NCBI GenBank assembly: GCA_031258155.1 | Contig: JAIRNH010000001.1 | Span: 1 to 48,769 of the forward strand | Origin: Helicobacteraceae bacterium | Lineage (GTDB): Bacteria > Campylobacterota > Campylobacteria > Campylobacterales > SZUA-545 | Reading direction: 5' to 3' | DNA: 48,769 nucleotides | Part shown: positions 21,122 to 29,597 of the stretch, piece after piece | How positions within the stretch are numbered: position 1 is the first letter of the stretch | Layout of the letters: each line of letters starts with the position of its first letter | Notes under the pieces: model-generated | The model's database searches: none | Told to the model about the DNA's origin: nothing | What the model saw: the letters and a program-made list of their open reading frames with translations, nothing else | Translations under genes and position numbers: made by a program

Positions 21122-23141
21122 TTAACTCGCCCTTTCGCGGATTGATAACCTCGTAACGGTATTGCACGTTCGCTTGAATTGTCGGCAAATCAAAGACCTC
21201 CAGCTTTGCTATTACGCCCTTCATCTTGGGCGAAACTATAAACTTCCTCGCAACGGCGCCTAACTTCGTTTCGATTTTAACATTATCGCCATTTTTTAAG
21301 CCGTTTGCCTCCGCGAACTGCTTAGAGCCTATCAACTCGCCTCGCTCCTTAAACGGCTTATAAACCGCGTCGTATCGCGCCACGGAGCCGTTATACTCCT
21401 CGAACGGCTCGATACCTTCGGGCGCGAAAACCGATATTTCGGTCTTTGGATTGTCTATCTCGTAGGGCGTCAGATCGTCAAATGCCGTATCGTTAAACGG
21501 CAACCAACCTGAAGCGTCGATTGTCCATTTAATTTTAAGCCCGCGCTCTTTGGCAAGGGCGCCCGCGCTAACGCCGTCGTATCCGATAGCGGCGTTCAAC
21601 GGTTTTATTACGCGGTCGATCGTAACGATCGTCCCCTCTTTCGCCTCGTTGGGCGCGATCGGAAAGACGTTTTCGCTTTCGCCGTTATGAATATCGCAGG
21701 TTAAAGCGATTCCGAGCGCGTTTGGCGTAGGCGGGATCATCAGAATATCAAACCCGTTCGATCTTAACGCTCCCGCGATTGCGGCGATATTTTCGGCTCT
21801 GCGGCAGGAGTATATCTCGCCGCCAAGAACGATAAGCGTCTTTTTGCCTATGTTAATCGCCTCTAGCTCCTCCTCGCCGACGTTTGTTTCGGCGCTTAAC
21901 GCGCCGTCGTCGAGGTCGTCTAACCATCGTTTCAATTCGCCGCTTGGCTCCTTAACGAGAGCTTTTAACAGCATAGCGAAAACCCCCTCCTCCGCGCCCG
22001 TCTCGTAGCGGATAAAACGCGCCGCTTTGGAGATCGTCTCGTCCTCGAACGGCGCGAAGGCGAAAATATCCGCGCCGCCGATCAACCCCGCCTTGATAAG
22101 CGCGGATTTGATAAAGGCGGATTCCGAACTTACGGCGGGAGCAAAAAGCAAGATCGTATCGCTCGCGGCTATATCGCCGACTTTGGCGTTCCAAAGCGTC
22201 TCGCCGCTCGCTTTGGCGTATGTCGTTAAAAACCGCTGAAAATCCGCGATCGCGTTATTGACGAGTTTATAGCCCATATCGTTAAGCAGATATATCTCTT
22301 CGTTGGTCTCGTCGCCGTTTATCCGAACGTTTTCGGCGCTCTTGTCGAACCCGCCGCTTGCGACGTTTCGCTTAAAGCCAAAGCGTCCTAAGGCGCATAA
22401 GAAGCCGTTTTCCGCGTCGGCGCTCACGCGCTTAACCTCGCCTCGCCTAGTTTCAATCGTCGCGTCGCAACCGAGGGAGCAGTATAGGCACGTCGAAGGG
22501 GTTTTGCTTAGCTCCCACGCGTTGGCGCGGTATTTGAAATCCTTCGTAACGATCGCGCCTACGGGACAGACCGCCGCGCACTCGCCGCAGTTTGAACAGC
22601 GATCGCCGTCAAATACGATTTTGGATTTATAGCCGCCAGCCTCGATAGACAGCGCCGTATCTCCCGCGATCTCGTTGCACGTCCTGACGCACCGCTCGCA
22701 CATCACGCACAGCGAAGGATCGTAGGTTAATATACCCCAATCCTCGATTGCGCGCGGGAGCTCTTTGGCGCTAAATATCTGCTCGCTCAAACCAAACTCC
22801 AGCGCCTTATCCTGCAACTCGCAATCGCCCGATTTGTCGCATACGCCGCACTGAAGCGGGTGATTTACGCATATCATCTGCATAATCCGTTTGCGCGTCT
22901 CAAAGAGCGCGGCGCTGTTTGTCGTTACCCTTATGCCCTCTTTAACCGGCGTTTGACAGGAGGCGACCGCGCCGTTTGCGCCCTCGATCTCCACGACGCA
23001 CAATCTGCACGAACCCGCCGCCGAAATCTTGCTTAAAAAACAGAGCGTAGGGATATACGCGCCGACGCTTCTTGCCGCCCGCAGGATCGTATCGCCCTCG
23101 CGCGCGCAAACTTGGCGATTGTCTATCGTTAAATTAACCAT
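21108..23141 (-). CDS. nuoG: First NuoG-type iron-sulfur subunit of complex I
   Basis: A 677-residue protein with the same plan as its downstream paralogue: the 2Fe-2S domain (TLCFLSKI, SCRLCVVEIEGA), HPLQCGVCDKSGDCELQD, CVMCERCVRTC, CSNCGECAAVCPVGAI and TCLYCSLGCDATI, then a diverged molybdopterin-type domain. It is shorter than the second copy and the two C-terminal halves differ strongly. The start overlaps the NuoF-like gene by 8 bases, and its end overlaps the second nuoG. All cluster-binding cysteines that I can locate are retained, so both copies may be functional. Confidence 0.9.
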   Translation of the reverse strand: MVNLTIDNRQVCAREGDTILRAARSVGAYIPTLCFLSKISAAGSCRLCVVEIEGANGAVASCQTPVKEGIRVTTNSAALFETRKRIMQMICVNHPLQCGVCDKSGDCELQDKALEFGLSEQIFSAKELPRAIEDWGILTYDPSLCVMCERCVRTCNEIAGDTALSIEAGGYKSKIVFDGDRCSNCGECAAVCPVGAIVTKDFKYRANAWELSKTPSTCLYCSLGCDATIETRRGEVKRVSADAENGFLCALGRFGFKRNVASGGFDKSAENVRINGDETNEEIYLLNDMGYKLVNNAIADFQRFLTTYAKASGETLWNAKVGDIAASDTILLFAPAVSSESAFIKSALIKAGLIGGADIFAFAPFEDETISKAARFIRYETGAEEGVFAMLLKALVKEPSGELKRWLDDLDDGALSAETNVGEEELEAINIGKKTLIVLGGEIYSCRRAENIAAIAGALRSNGFDILMIPPTPNALGIALTCDIHNGESENVFPIAPNEAKEGTIVTIDRVIKPLNAAIGYDGVSAGALAKERGLKIKWTIDASGWLPFNDTAFDDLTPYEIDNPKTEISVFAPEGIEPFEEYNGSVARYDAVYKPFKERGELIGSKQFAEANGLKNGDNVKIETKLGAVARKFIVSPKMKGVIAKLEVFDLPTIQANVQYRYEVINPRKGELNGRD

Positions 23142-25134
23142 TCAACGCCGCCAAAGCGATATAGTAACAGCGCATACACCGATCGGCTTCCTTAAACGCC
23201 GCGTCGTTCGTTAAACCGAAATTAACCTCGTCGTGGTTTCTCTTTCTAACTTGCGTCTCAAGTTTTCGCGCGGTCTGCCGCGCAAAACCGCCAAGATAGC
23301 CCGTAGGCTTCTCCTCTTTGTTAAACACGCGAAAGCCGCGCAACAGATCCTCCATCGTCTCGTCGTCGCTTCGCCTGATTTCGCCCGTCTTTAGGTAGTT
23401 TAGCATTACGTTCGCCGCGCGGCGCGCCTGCCCTACGGCATTTACAATCGTCATAGGTCCGTATTCGCAATCGCCCGCCGAAAACACGCCGCGTCGGTTT
23501 GTGGCGAAGGTTTTGCCGTCCGTTTTAATCGTCCCCCAGCTTGTCAGATCGATATTCCACTCTTTGGGCAGAAGGCTTAGATCAGGGTCTTGACTAACCG
23601 CTGGGATCACATAGTCGCACTCAAGCTCGAAATCTTGACCCTCTAGCTTAACTAACTGCTGGCGTGAGCCGCCCGCGCCGCCTTCAATCGCCTCGTAACG
23701 GTTGCACGCAACCTTTTTGATCGCGCCGTTTTCATCGATAATCCTAGCGATCGCGGCGCGAAAAATAAACTCCACGCCCTCCTCTAGCGCCTCTTTATAC
23801 TCCTCTTCGCTCGTGTTCCTAATAATCACTCGCTCGCTTCGGCGATAGAGCATGATAACGCGCTTCGCGCCCGCGCGCACGGCGCAACGCACCACGTCCA
23901 TCGAGGTAAAGCCGCCGCCCGCGCATACGACCGTCTTTCCCGTTAAATCGACGGGCGATCCGATTCTGAATTTCTCCCATAGATTTATCCGATCGAGAAA
24001 GCTAATCGCGCCCCAATAGCCCTTTACGGATTCGTTTTCGTTTTCGCAACGCAACTTTTTAGAAACTCTAGCGCCAAAGCTAAGCAAAATAGCGTCGTAG
24101 TTTTTTTCTAACTCAATCAGTTTTTCAACGTCGATCGGAGAGTTAAGATGTATCTTGGCGCCGCAGGAGGTCGCAAAGCGAATATCGCTTAGATATTTGG
24201 CGCTTGGCATTCGATACTCCGGCACGCCCGTCATCACCTCGCCTCCAGCTACGGGCAACGCTTCAAAAATATCGCATTCCACGCCGTTTAATCCAAGATA
24301 GTAACCGGCGGTAAGCCCCGCGGGACCGGCTCCCACGATCGCTACCTTTTTGCCGATCGGCGCTCGTTTTATCGCTACGCGATCGGATAGAGCGCGCTTA
24401 TCCTCGTAATCCGCGCCGATTCGTTTTAGCTCCATAATGCTTACGGACTCGTCAAAATGGCTTCGGCGGCAACTATCCTCGCACGGGTGCGGACAGACGC
24501 GAGCGCATACATGCGCAAGCGGCATCGCCTTGCGGGTCTCCTCTAAGCTCTTTAGCGGACGGCGATCTTTAAGCGCCTCGATATAGGCTGGAATATCCAC
24601 CCGATCGGGACAGGCGTCCGAACAGGGCGCGGTAACTTTGGCTACGATAGGCAGGGCGCTATCATACTCCGCGCTTTTTTCGCGCAAAACAACGCGCTCG
24701 TTAAACGCTTGCGGAAAATACTCGATCAATTGCAAGATCGCCTTTGGCGTGGTGCGCCCTATCTCGCATTTAGAGCTAGATTGCATAACTAAGCAGGCGG
24801 TTCTAAGCCGCTCAATATCCTCGTTTTCGCCCTCGCCTCTTGCGATCTTATCTAGCAGATCGTAGAGTATCCGCCCGCCAGCTCGTCCGGGCATGCACCG
24901 CCCGCACGCCTGAGCGTAGTTCTGATACTGCAGAGCGTATTCGCAAGCAAGACGCGCCACGTCCACGCCCTTGTCGAAGATCGCCACGCCGTCCCAACCG
25001 ATAAAGGCGCGCACGGCGCGATTGCCGTCGAAAACGTCCGGTAATTTTAACGCGCTTGAAACATACTCGTCGCTTGGCTTGCCGCGATTGTCGATTATCG
25101 CGCCGCGCCAAGAGCTAAACCACGGCTTAACCAT
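23134..25134 (-). CDS. NuoF-position subunit fused to a GltD-like FAD/NAD(P) module
   Basis: A 666-residue protein in the nuoF slot. Residues 1-150 resemble only the C-terminal Fe-S part of NuoF: Cys77 and Cys80 in ACGRCMPGRAGG and Cys123 in SSKCEIG. The position of the third Cys of the usual CxxCxxC is Gly83, so the N3-type cluster may be altered. The FMN/NADH-binding Rossmann domain of true NuoF is absent. Residues 165-650 resemble the glutamate synthase small subunit family: cysteines at PCSDACPDRVD and CARVCPHPCEDSC, FAD motif VAIVGAGPAGLTAGYYL, nucleotide motif CAGGGFTSMDVVRCA, and GVFSAGDC. A CMRCYY motif lies near the end. It probably feeds electrons from a reduced pyridine nucleotide (or another donor) into the complex. 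Confidence 0.8.
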   Translation of the reverse strand: MVKPWFSSWRGAIIDNRGKPSDEYVSSALKLPDVFDGNRAVRAFIGWDGVAIFDKGVDVARLACEYALQYQNYAQACGRCMPGRAGGRILYDLLDKIARGEGENEDIERLRTACLVMQSSSKCEIGRTTPKAILQLIEYFPQAFNERVVLREKSAEYDSALPIVAKVTAPCSDACPDRVDIPAYIEALKDRRPLKSLEETRKAMPLAHVCARVCPHPCEDSCRRSHFDESVSIMELKRIGADYEDKRALSDRVAIKRAPIGKKVAIVGAGPAGLTAGYYLGLNGVECDIFEALPVAGGEVMTGVPEYRMPSAKYLSDIRFATSCGAKIHLNSPIDVEKLIELEKNYDAILLSFGARVSKKLRCENENESVKGYWGAISFLDRINLWEKFRIGSPVDLTGKTVVCAGGGFTSMDVVRCAVRAGAKRVIMLYRRSERVIIRNTSEEEYKEALEEGVEFIFRAAIARIIDENGAIKKVACNRYEAIEGGAGGSRQQLVKLEGQDFELECDYVIPAVSQDPDLSLLPKEWNIDLTSWGTIKTDGKTFATNRRGVFSAGDCEYGPMTIVNAVGQARRAANVMLNYLKTGEIRRSDDETMEDLLRGFRVFNKEEKPTGYLGGFARQTARKLETQVRKRNHDEVNFGLTNDAAFKEADRCMRCYYIALAALNG

Positions 25135-25137
25135 ATA

Positions 25138-25371
25138 TCAAGCGTTTCTTTTTCTAATAGAGACCGTCCAATCGACCTCGTTATATTTAAGCGAGTTAAG
25201 CAATTCGCAATTTAGCTCTTTAACCGCGTCGGCGCTACTCTGAACAATAGAAAAATCTTTCGCCTCGAAAATAAAAAGCGCCGCCTCGTTTTGGGCTAAC
25301 TCGTCCGCGATAATTGTTTTCATTCTACCGATTGCCTCTTGTTTTAATTCGCGTAAATCAAATCGTTTCAT
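25138..25371 (-). CDS. Short NuoE-position subunit of Campylobacterota complex I
   Basis: A 77-residue soluble protein between nuoD and the NuoF-like gene, starting MKRFDLRELKQEAIGRM. It is far smaller than true NuoE (about 165 residues) and has no Cys to hold a 2Fe-2S cluster. Short proteins of about 75 residues in this slot are typical of Helicobacter (HP1264) and Campylobacter, whose complex I does not use the canonical NADH module. It presumably helps attach the unusual input subunit. The call rests mainly on position and size. Confidence 0.75.
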   Translation of the reverse strand: MKRFDLRELKQEAIGRMKTIIADELAQNEAALFIFEAKDFSIVQSSADAVKELNCELLNSLKYNEVDWTVSIRKRNA

Positions 25372-25380
25372 AATATAGTC

Positions 25381-26613
25381 CTATCTATCTATTTCGCCGA
25401 AAATAACGTTGGCGTTGCCGATAATAGTTACCGCGTCGGCGACTTGGTGTCCAATCAACAGGTCCTCTAACAGCCCGCAGTGAAAAAAACTAGGTCCTCT
25501 AACCTTAACGCGGCGCGGATACGGCTCGCCGTCGCTCACGATATAAAAGCCAAGCTCGCCCTTTGGCGATTCGGTGGCGACATAAACCTCGCCCTTTGGC
25601 GGACGCATGCCCTGCGTAATCAGCGCGAAGTGTTGCATAAGCGAGTAGTTTTGCGTCATAAGCTGTTCTTTGGGCGCGCTTATATATTCGGGCGCGTTTG
25701 CCATTAGTTCCGGCGGCGAGTCCTCGTATATTTTCAACGCCTGACGGATCAGTTTAATGGATTGCCACATCTCCTCGATATAGAGACGGTAGCGTCCGTA
25801 GCAGTCGCCTACGTCGGTTATAGGAACCTCGAAATCTACCTCTTTATATAGCTCGTAGGGGCGCTCCTTGCGAATATCCCACGCCACGCCGCTACCGCGC
25901 AGCATAACGCCGCTAAGCCCCCAGCTCATAGCCAGCTCTCTGCTTATCACGCCAATGTTCTCTAACCGCATGCGCCATATTCTGTTCTCTTTTAATAGCG
26001 CGTCGTAGATTTCGATCTGTTTGGGCATATGATCCAAAAACGCCTCGCACTGCTTGATCCATTCGGGCGTGAAATCCAGCGGAACGCCGCCGATTCTTAT
26101 AGAGTTGTGCGTAAGCCGCGCGCCGCAATACTCCTCGAATAGATCGAGCGCGTATTCGCGTTCGCGAAACGGATAGAGCATCATGCTCATCGCGCCCACG
26201 TCCAGCGCGTGCGTGGAGAGAAACAGCAGATGGCTACAGATTCTGCTAAGTTCGAGAAGCGCCAATCTGATCGCTTGAGCGCGGCGCGGCGCCTCTATGC
26301 CGAGCAATGTTTCTACGGCGAGCGCGAAACCGTAGTTATTGGACGTGGAGTTAATATAATCGATGCGATCGGTGGTAGGCAGAAACTCGTTATAGATCAT
26401 ATTTTCCGCCATCTTCTCCACGCCGCGGTGCAGAAAGCCTATATTTGGGCGCGATTTTGTTATCAGCTCGCCGTCAAGCTCTAGGATTAGATTCATCTGA
26501 CCGTGCGCCGAAGGGTGTTGCGGACCAAAGTTTAGGATCATCGTATTGTCGTCGCGCTCAAAGGCGATATTTTCATAAAAAGGCTGTAGGCGATTGGGTA
26601 GTTGCGTCGTCAT
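25381..26613 (-). CDS. nuoD: NADH-quinone oxidoreductase subunit D
   Basis: NuoD is the 49-kDa subunit that lines the quinone pocket. The 410-residue protein shows [22 protein letters not shown] with the quinone-site His, [29 protein letters not shown], and ends in the typical [31 protein letters not shown]. The N-terminal hydrogenase-like fold is intact. Start ATG and the nuoC stop share a base (TAATG). NuoC and NuoD are separate genes here, unlike in E. coli. Confidence 0.97.
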   Translation of the reverse strand: MTTQLPNRLQPFYENIAFERDDNTMILNFGPQHPSAHGQMNLILELDGELITKSRPNIGFLHRGVEKMAENMIYNEFLPTTDRIDYINSTSNNYGFALAVETLLGIEAPRRAQAIRLALLELSRICSHLLFLSTHALDVGAMSMMLYPFREREYALDLFEEYCGARLTHNSIRIGGVPLDFTPEWIKQCEAFLDHMPKQIEIYDALLKENRIWRMRLENIGVISRELAMSWGLSGVMLRGSGVAWDIRKERPYELYKEVDFEVPITDVGDCYGRYRLYIEEMWQSIKLIRQALKIYEDSPPELMANAPEYISAPKEQLMTQNYSLMQHFALITQGMRPPKGEVYVATESPKGELGFYIVSDGEPYPRRVKVRGPSFFHCGLLEDLLIGHQVADAVTIIGNANVIFGEIDR

Positions 26614-27410
26614 TATTTCCTCTTATCTAACACTTTTTGCTTTTGCGGATCGAAGTCGTCGTATAAAACAATCGAGCGTTTTTCCACATATTTGATCGGC
26701 GTAATCTCGTCTTTGGGCGCTTCGCCTACTCCAACCTCGTAGCCAAGCCGCGCGAAGTTGCGCGTATCGTTCCGATCGACTCTCGCGGGATCGCGGTTTT
26801 CCTCGCCGATCTTCTCTCTAAACTCCTTGCCGTATATCTTATCGACCTCGTACCACCGCGCAAACTCGTCGCCTTGAAGCGGATAGGAGCGCAAAAGCGG
26901 GTGTCCGTTCCAATCGTCGGGCATAAGAATACGGCTTAAACGCGGGTGGTTGTTGAATATAACGCCAAACATATCGTAGCACTCGCGTTCCGACCAGTTA
27001 GCCGATCGCCACATGTCCGCGACGCTCTCGATCGCCTCTTTTTCCTTAATAACGACCTTGAGCCGCAAACGGCGGTTTTTTACCGCGCTTAACAGCTCGT
27101 AAAACACTTCTAGCTCGCCGCGCGTCGCTAGATAGTCTATCGCGCTTAGCTCCATCAACTGCTCGTAACCGAGCGATCGCAGCAAAGCCAGAGCCTCTTT
27201 GTTTTTAGGCGCGGGAACATAAACTATCGCCTCGTTGCGCATAAAAAAACTTTTAGTATCGCCGATCGCGCGCTCTAGCTTTTCTAGATCGTCCTTGACG
27301 ATCTCGTCGGTTATCGGCTCTTGGGCTATCTCTTTAGGAACGTAGAATCGATCGGTATGGTAGGGCTTTTTCTGAACGTCGCCCTTTGGCGTATATGGTC
27401 TAAACATCAC
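26613..27410 (-). CDS. nuoC: NADH-quinone oxidoreductase subunit C
   Basis: NuoC is the 30-kDa subunit of the peripheral arm. The 265-residue product has the family signature in [42 protein letters not shown]. The N-terminal 60 residues are a lineage-typical extension. Its start overlaps the nuoB stop by four bases, consistent with coupled translation. Confidence 0.96.
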   Translation of the reverse strand: MMFRPYTPKGDVQKKPYHTDRFYVPKEIAQEPITDEIVKDDLEKLERAIGDTKSFFMRNEAIVYVPAPKNKEALALLRSLGYEQLMELSAIDYLATRGELEVFYELLSAVKNRRLRLKVVIKEKEAIESVADMWRSANWSERECYDMFGVIFNNHPRLSRILMPDDWNGHPLLRSYPLQGDEFARWYEVDKIYGKEFREKIGEENRDPARVDRNDTRNFARLGYEVGVGEAPKDEITPIKYVEKRSIVLYDDFDPQKQKVLDKRK

Positions 27411-27916
27411 ACAAACCTTTTGGCGCTAATTTTGCGGTTCATCGGCTCGCTTCTGATCTTGCGCTGAAGCATCATCGCCGCATAGATAAGCGTATCGGGG
27501 CGCGGGGCGCAACCGGGGAGATAAATATCCACGGGGATAATGCGATCCACCCCCTGCACCGTAGCGTAGGTGTTGAACAAGCCGCCCGTATTGGCGCAAC
27601 TGCCCATCGAGATCACCCATTTTGGCTCCGCCATCTGATCGTATAATCGGCGCACAAACGGCGCGTGCTTTTTGCTCACCGTGCCGGCGATACACATCAC
27701 TTCCGCTTGGCGCGGCGAGGCGCGAAAGATCGTGCCAAGCCTGTCGAAATCAAAACGACCGCCGCCCGAAGCCATCATCTCGATCGCGCAACAAGCCAAG
27801 CCGTAGGTCAAAAACCACAGCGAATTGCTCCGCCCCCAATTTACCAGCTTATCCACCGTCGTCAGCGCGATCGGCAATCCTCCGCTCGACAGATAATCTA
27901 TTTGATGCTTTGCCAA
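27407..27916 (-). CDS. nuoB: NADH-quinone oxidoreductase subunit B
   Basis: NuoB holds the terminal cluster N2 next to quinone. The product is 169 residues from TTG 27916, preceded by AGGAG with a 7-base spacer and overlapping the end of nuoA by 19 bases. The four ligand cysteines are visible: tandem Cys in [11 protein letters not shown], one in [10 protein letters not shown] and one in [10 protein letters not shown] longer frame reaching 28042 lies wholly inside nuoA, and its extra residues look unlike NuoB, so I reject it. Confidence 0.96.
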   Translation of the reverse strand: MAKHQIDYLSSGGLPIALTTVDKLVNWGRSNSLWFLTYGLACCAIEMMASGGGRFDFDRLGTIFRASPRQAEVMCIAGTVSKKHAPFVRRLYDQMAEPKWVISMGSCANTGGLFNTYATVQGVDRIIPVDIYLPGCAPRPDTLIYAAMMLQRKIRSEPMNRKISAKRFV

Positions 27917-28284
27917 TTTAGCGCTCCTTTCTTCCACTCGTAAAGAAACCCTACCGCCAAAATCCCCAAAAATATCAGCATGCCGCCGAAAGCCAGCGCG
28001 CCGTTGCCGCTCGCTATTAGGCTCTTGTAAGCCGCAGCCCACGGCGCCATAAATATAATCTCCACGTCAAACAGAATAAACAGCAGCGCAAAGAGAAAAA
28101 ACCGCGCGCTTATTCGGTTGGGCTGAAGCGAGGTTTCAGGTCCGCACTCGAACGGGGAGAGCTTCAGTTTCAGATCGTCTCTTGCCGATCTGGCGTTAAA
28201 CAGCCAAGCCGAAAGCGCAACCGTCGCCGAAAACGCTCCAAACGTAAGGATAAATAGAAAAAAAACTCCGAAATACGATTCCAA
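27898..28284 (-). CDS. nuoA: NADH-quinone oxidoreductase subunit A
   Basis: NuoA is a three-helix membrane subunit of complex I. The 128-residue product contains FECGPE in the loop and the [12 protein letters not shown] motif of the second helix, both family hallmarks. It is the first gene of the operon, starting at TTG 28284 with AAGGAG 8 bases upstream. The hsrA-like gene is transcribed divergently from the same 147-bp intergenic region. Confidence 0.96.
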   Translation of the reverse strand: MESYFGVFFLFILTFGAFSATVALSAWLFNARSARDDLKLKLSPFECGPETSLQPNRISARFFLFALLFILFDVEIIFMAPWAAAYKSLIASGNGALAFGGMLIFLGILAVGFLYEWKKGALNWQSIK

Positions 28285-28316
28285 GCCGTCGCTCCTTATT
28301 AAATCTTTTTGTATTT

Positions 28317-28322
28317 ACTATA
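28317..28322 (-). promoter_or_regulatory. Candidate -10 element of the nuo operon
   Basis: On the minus strand TGTATAGT lies about 35 bases upstream of the nuoA start, close to the TATAAT consensus. No convincing -35 is seen, which is normal for Campylobacterota sigma-70 promoters, where AT periodicity replaces it. The flanking region is distinctly AT-rich. Confidence 0.45.
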
Positions 28323-28387
28323 CAAAAATAAGGTTTAATCCTATGAATTTGGTAACCCTTAATCTTGCATAATACTAAAAAAAACTA

Positions 28388-28393
28388 TATAAT
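28388..28393 (+). promoter_or_regulatory. Candidate -10 element of hsrA
   Basis: A perfect TATAAT lies 39 bases before the ATG at 28432, downstream of a run of seven A. Two TTAAT-containing segments (near 28332-28337 and 28360) between the divergent starts could be regulator sites, since HsrA-type proteins bind AT-rich direct repeats at their own promoters, but this is only a guess. Confidence 0.5.
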
Positions 28394-28431
28394 CAATAAG
28401 AAATCTTTAATATTTGCTAGGGATCAGTCGC

Positions 28432-29151
28432 ATGAAACGTCTTCTTATACTATCCTCCTCGGAGGTTCGTCGCCGCATTCTTGCCGAAAATCTAAACGCT
28501 CTACGCTACGCTACTACAACGGCGCAAACGATTGAAGAGGGAGAAGAAGCGCTCAACGCCGAACAGATTGACGTTGTCGTATCCGACTGGCGCATAGCGG
28601 AACCCGTAATCGATTCATTCGCGCTGTCGCTCAAGAAAAACGCCAAGCAGGTCTCTTTGGTAGTCGTCTCCGATAACCCAAGCAAGGACGAGTTGATAGA
28701 CGCGCTAAACAGAGGCGCTGACGACTACTGCGAAACGCCGTTTTGGGGCGACAATCTCGATCAATCGCTATTTGATCTGTTGGAGGCTAGGATTGAAGCC
28801 AGACTGCGCTTTGGCGGTACGAACGTGATCGACGCGGGAGAGCTTATTATCGATCCCGACGAAGAGAAAATCTACTATCGGCAACGCGAGATCGAACTCA
28901 AAGGCAAACCTTTCGAGGTCTTAACCCATCTAGCTAGAAACCGCGATCAGATTATCAGCAAAGAGCAGTTGCTAGACGCGATATGGGAGGAACCGGAACT
29001 CGTCACGCCAAACGTGATCGAGGTGGCGATCAACCAAATTCGCCAAAAAATGGACAAGCCGCTCGGCATTAACACGATTGAAACGGTCAGACGGCGCGGC
29101 TATCGCTTCTGTTTCCCCAACTGTTCGGGGCAGACCATTACCGACAAATAA
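28432..29151 (+). CDS. hsrA: HsrA/CosR-type orphan response regulator
   Basis: HsrA (H. pylori HP1043) and CosR (C. jejuni) are essential, phosphorylation-independent OmpR-family regulators of stress and metabolism genes. The 239-residue product has a receiver (about 1-118) and a winged-helix DNA-binding domain (about 130-235). The second half is strikingly like HsrA: IDPDEEKIYY, KGKPFEVLTHLARNRDQI, SKEQLLDAIWEEPELVTPNV, QKMDKPLGINTIETVRRRGY. The usual acidic pair at the end of strand 1 is replaced by Ser (LILSSSE), so metal binding and phosphorylation are unlikely, although Asp52 in VVVSDWR could fall at the acceptor position. ATG 28432 is preferred over TTG 28414 because AGGGA lies 8 bases upstream. 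It may regulate the divergent nuo operon. Confidence 0.9.
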   Translation: MKRLLILSSSEVRRRILAENLNALRYATTTAQTIEEGEEALNAEQIDVVVSDWRIAEPVIDSFALSLKKNAKQVSLVVVSDNPSKDELIDALNRGADDYCETPFWGDNLDQSLFDLLEARIEARLRFGGTNVIDAGELIIDPDEEKIYYRQREIELKGKPFEVLTHLARNRDQIISKEQLLDAIWEEPELVTPNVIEVAINQIRQKMDKPLGINTIETVRRRGYRFCFPNCSGQTITDK

Positions 29152-29262
29152 CCGGCGACAAAGGACGGGCAAATCGCCCGCGTCGGCGCGACCTCCGCTT
29201 TTCTTGCCGTTTGAATAAACTCTAAAATACGCGGGCGGCATAGCTTAGCTTTCTCGTTGTGG

Positions 29263-29268
29263 TATAAT
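29263..29268 (+). promoter_or_regulatory. Candidate -10 element for the small membrane protein gene
   Basis: TATAAT preceded by TGTGG, 27 bases upstream of the ATG at 29296. It is one of the best consensus -10 elements in the window. No clear -35. Confidence 0.5.
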
Positions 29269-29295
29269 CAAAGCGTTTTATTGAAAGGAGTTCTG

Positions 29296-29487
29296 ATGAG
29301 ACTTAACGCGCCTTCAAAGATTGTGTTTTTGATTTCGCTCGTCGTAGCGATCTTGGCGGTCGCCAACCAAGCGTTATCCGTTATCGGAGTATCGATTCAT
29401 ATTCCGATCTTCACGCCAAACGCTTTTTGGTTTCTTTCCGCCTCTTACGTCCTGCTTGTTTTGGGCGTAACGCTAAAAGGGCTTTAG
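29296..29487 (+). CDS. Small two-helix membrane protein, function unknown
   Basis: A 63-residue protein with an ideal ribosome site (AAAGGAG, 5 bases before ATG) and its own -10 element, followed by a strong terminator, so I take it as a real single-gene unit. Two hydrophobic segments are visible: about 9-32 (IVFLISLVVAILAVANQALSV) and about 41-62 (FWFLSASYVLLVLGVTLKGL), separated by IPIFTPNA. No known domain is recognised. It lies between hsrA and a TPR protein. Confidence 0.7.
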   Translation: MRLNAPSKIVFLISLVVAILAVANQALSVIGVSIHIPIFTPNAFWFLSASYVLLVLGVTLKGL

Positions 29488-29499
29488 CCCCTTCCCCGC

Positions 29500-29524
29500 G
29501 CCGACCGTTTATCGGTCGGCTTTT
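29500..29524 (+). terminator. Rho-independent terminator after the small membrane protein gene
   Basis: A perfect 8-bp GC-rich stem, GCCGACCG/CGGTCGGC, with a TTTAT loop, followed by TTTT. It lies 12 bases after the stop codon. Confidence 0.75.
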
Positions 29525-29597
29525 GCCCGCGAAAGCGCGCCGTTAGCTTGTAAGATTTGTTGTGGCGGCGCTACCAAATTTTGATTTAGGCTAAACG

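Noticed and set aside
27917-28042. Longer NuoB start
   Set aside because: It lies inside nuoA; TTG 27916 has a good ribosome site and gives the normal N terminus.
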